DNA of 64,000 nt from Diogma glabrata. Taxonomy: Eukaryota; Arthropoda; Insecta; Diptera; Cylindrotomidae. Of this stretch, positions 61,236 through 64,000 are shown piece by piece. The notes beneath the pieces were generated by a model that did not search any database, was not told the origin of the DNA, and saw only the letters and a program-made list of their open reading frames with translations. Numbering within the stretch: the first letter of the stretch is position 1; each line of letters begins with the position of its first letter. The DNA is taken from NCBI GenBank assembly GCA_963693315.1, contig OY856187.1, positions 46,890,485 through 46,954,484 on the forward strand. Direction: 5' to 3'. A program made the position numbers and the translations under genes.

Positions 61236-62769
61236 CAAAAAAAGTCCAAGCGGCACGTATATCCGCTAGAAATAGGTAGATTTCGAGATCAGACAGTTTT
61301 GTGTGCCAGTAGAATCTGATGTATCAGATTAGTTTAAACAAAACAAACTAATTTCAAACAGATATCGAACAAATTTAAAAAAAAAAATTAGCTACCTACA
61401 AGCAAAATTATATCTATCCAATTTTGCAACAAACAAATATCAAATCTACCACAGAACATGTGTGTGACAATTTATGACACAAACCTACTCTATATCATAT
61501 GTCGTGCAATTACTGCAAAATATCAAAATAGTTTATTTCTAAGAAAAAAAATTAATTTCTTCTATTCAAATCTTTTATTTTTTTGACTGTTATAAGGTTG
61601 ACATTGACTGTTATAAGGTTTTTGGAAATTGTAGTTGGGGATTGTTGCAAACTTTTTTGTTGAAGCCAACAAGTCAAAAACCTCTAACTGCAGAGGTTTA
61701 TATTTATAAGAAACGGATTAAAATGTTTCCACAGATTCTAAGTTTATGAAGATTTTAAAAATATTAGTATCCAAACGGCCGTTATAACGGATTAAAAAAA
61801 CCACTTTTTTTTCTAGTATAAAGCCTATAGTTCCTTAACTATGTGTCAGATTTTTCTGATTTACGAACTTGTCCAAGATATTAATAAAAAACACATTTTT
61901 AAAAAAGGTTTTTTGATCTGGCCCCACAAATGCAACCGTGAGAGCGCCGGTTGATTCAAACGCATTTTGTGTTTTACAAGCTTTTTTGTTGGAGCCGCTC
62001 ACTCAGAAACCTCCAACTCCAGAGGTATTTTTTTGAAAGAAACTGAATAAAAAGGTTTCAAACATTCTAAATTTATGAAGTTTTTAAAAATATTAGAATC
62101 CAAACGGCCGTTATAACAGATCTAAAAAACAGAGTTTTTTCCTAGTATAAAGCTTCTAGTTTCTTAACCATGTGTTGGATTGGGCTGATTTACGAACTTG
62201 TCCAAGATATTAATAAAACGCACATTTTTAGAAAAGGTTTTTTGATCTGGCTTTATAAATGCGACCGTGAGAGTGACGGTTGTTTAAAAAAAAAATTTTT
62301 TTTGCAAACTTTTTTGTTGGAGCCGCTCACTCAGGAACCTCTAACTGCAGAGGTCTATTTTTAAAACCAATTGATAAAAAAGATTTCAAAAATTCTAAAT
62401 TTGTTAAATTTTTTGAAATATTAGTATCCGAACGGCCGTTATAACGGTTTTAAAAAACCGATTTTTTTCAGAAAAAAGCCTCTAGTTTCTTAACCACGTG
62501 TCGGATGTTGTTGATTCACGAACTTGTCCAAGATATTAATAGAACACACAAGTACAGAAAATTTTTTTGATCTACCTCAACAAATGCGACCGTGAGAGTG
62601 CCGGTCGTTTTCGTTATATCTCATATCGTTTATATATATATAAATTTTTTTTTTTTTTGTTTTTTCGTCTCCGCTTATCATATATAGTCGTTTGGCACAA
62701 AAATTTTTCCGAAATTCCGAGATGAAGCCCATTGCAATAGGTAGATTTTTACATGAAATCTACCTAAAA
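61236..62769 (-). mobile_element. DINE-1/Helentron-like element, copy C with internal tandem repeats
   Basis: Shares both ends with copies A and B: the stem-loop and TAGGTAGATTTCG at 61244-61290, and the terminal hairpin at about 62739-62766. The TA tract is only about 10 bp (62632-62641). Instead it has roughly three tandem units of about 328 bp (anchors TTTTTTGTTG at 61657, 61981 and 62309), each with ACGAACTTGTCCAAGA and GCGACCGTGAGAGTG. Copies A and B have one such unit. Confidence 0.65.
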
Positions 62770-64000
62770 TGCGGTTTTAAAAATTGATTTACATTTAAAC
62801 ACTTTAATATTTTTTACTTTTATACTCTCCTCCTAATACAAGTAATAAAACTCCTCATTTTTAATATTAGTATGTTCATTCACAAAACATTTAATAAGAA
62901 AATAGATATCCAACCATGATCTTGCTATAAGCTGGTAAATGTTATAACTCTTCAAAACGCAATTTGCTTATCTAATTGCTAACTAATAAGCTTAAACTCC
63001 TGAAAATCTATTCAGATAATTAAAAATTTAAAGCAAACAGCAAAATTATAAGATTTTCTCATTAAACAATTTTTTTAAATAAAAATCAATTAAGTATTAT
63101 GAATCCTTATCTCATGTTTCCATTAATTAATTATCCTGACGGTTCAAAGAAAAGAATAATTTTGCAAAAAATTAATAAATATTTGGTACAAGCTCATTAA
63201 AGATTGAATTACAAAATTAACATAATATCGATAGTATCTACAAACACAAAAGTGTATTATAATTCGTTGTATAGCTCTCCTTTTAGAACAGTAATTTCCA
63301 TTAATTACTTAAAATATTTCTTAAGAAATAAAGGAAATCAATAAATTGCAGCAGATAAGAGGTCAATAACATTCGTCATATATAAATTAGCAAGCTAATG
63401 CTAGAGTTGTTGTCTTAAGTTCTATCTCTTGAGCATGGCGTTGAGTTTAGGTTCAACGATTGTTTTTCATACTTTTCCAGTATACATTTTCCATGTCTTT
63501 GTACTGCCAAATTTATTTAATAATTTATTTACCACACATATTGATTTCCAAAAAAAATTTTGTTGAATGGTGGAGGCGCCCAGCTTTGTTTGTGTTGAAC
63601 TCATGTAAAATGCTTTTCCAACAGTCATGTAAATCATTATTTAACTAAATAATTGTAAGCTGGTTTTAATTTATCAATCTATTTCCATTTTAATACGATA
63701 TTTATCAAAACAAATTGAAACGTTTACACATTTCCACTACACATGGTGGACTAAAATTATATAGATATATTTTCCATATAAATTTAACTCAACAAGAGTA
63801 TCCCTATGATTTATTTGCCTTCATTTCATTATGCATGCCTTACAAAAATTTTAACATTCATGTGATTGATATCAATTGAAAAGGTAGTTTAAAATGAATT
63901 TTTCAATATTTCTGTTATAAATACAACAAAAGCTTTTGGTATATAAAAGCTCTTTAACACATGTGAAACTAATTGATTTAGTTTTGAATGTTTGTTTTTC
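62770..64000. other. No gene recognised
   Basis: AT-rich. Only short unsupported open frames. Confidence 0.5.

Overview
The window looks like AT-rich intergenic or heterochromatin-like DNA from an insect, most likely a fly (order Diptera). The evidence is indirect: Penelope-like, Ty3/gypsy, Jockey/CR1-type LINE, PIF/Harbinger, hAT, Foldback-like and DINE-1/Helentron-like repeats packed together, with spliceosomal GT..AG introns inside transposon genes. No intact host gene could be recognised; every convincing coding region belongs to a transposable element, and nearly all are broken. There is one assembly gap (14978-15177).

Layout. 1-4278: an apparently identical 2.03-kb unit in direct tandem, separated by 210 bp. 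4658-7434: a 2.8-kb near-perfect palindrome whose arms carry differently damaged copies of an unidentified transposon-type ORF. 7440-7940: TG/TA microsatellites. 7941-14790: a 6.85-kb palindrome made of two head-to-head Penelope-like elements (RT plus GIY-YIG endonuclease) joined at a T tract, each arm ending in a degenerate hammerhead-ribozyme-like sequence. 15178-17769: a MITE, the N-terminal part of a Harbinger Myb-like gene, a hAT tail and a minisatellite. 17770-31529: a Ty3/gypsy LTR retrotransposon with matching 1.1-kb LTRs, a tRNA-Lys-type primer site and gag-pol, interrupted by two antisense LINEs. 31530-34930: the rest of the minisatellite, then a Harbinger Myb tail and a convergent transposase pseudogene.

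36417-41378: a 4.96-kb hAT-type non-autonomous element with an exact 8-bp target duplication, itself filled with MITEs and a Helentron-like element. 41714-44296: a Foldback-like element with arms built of ~120-bp repeats. 45088-45925: a degraded LINE. 46790-52380: a ~285-bp satellite array split by 3.4 kb containing a second Helentron-like copy. 54890-55475: a gypsy remnant. 60386-60955: a heptanucleotide array. 61236-62769: a third Helentron-like copy with internal 330-bp repeats. The remaining stretches are AT-rich and show no gene.

The elements form a layered record: minisatellite, then gypsy, then two LINEs; and hAT, then MITEs and Helentron-like DNA. The most interesting signals are inverted-repeat architectures (at least five scales of palindrome), ribozyme remnants, an unusually long primer-binding match and a long hairpin in the gypsy leader. 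I did not find a convincing new cellular system. Identities given are by eye; no alignment or database search was run.
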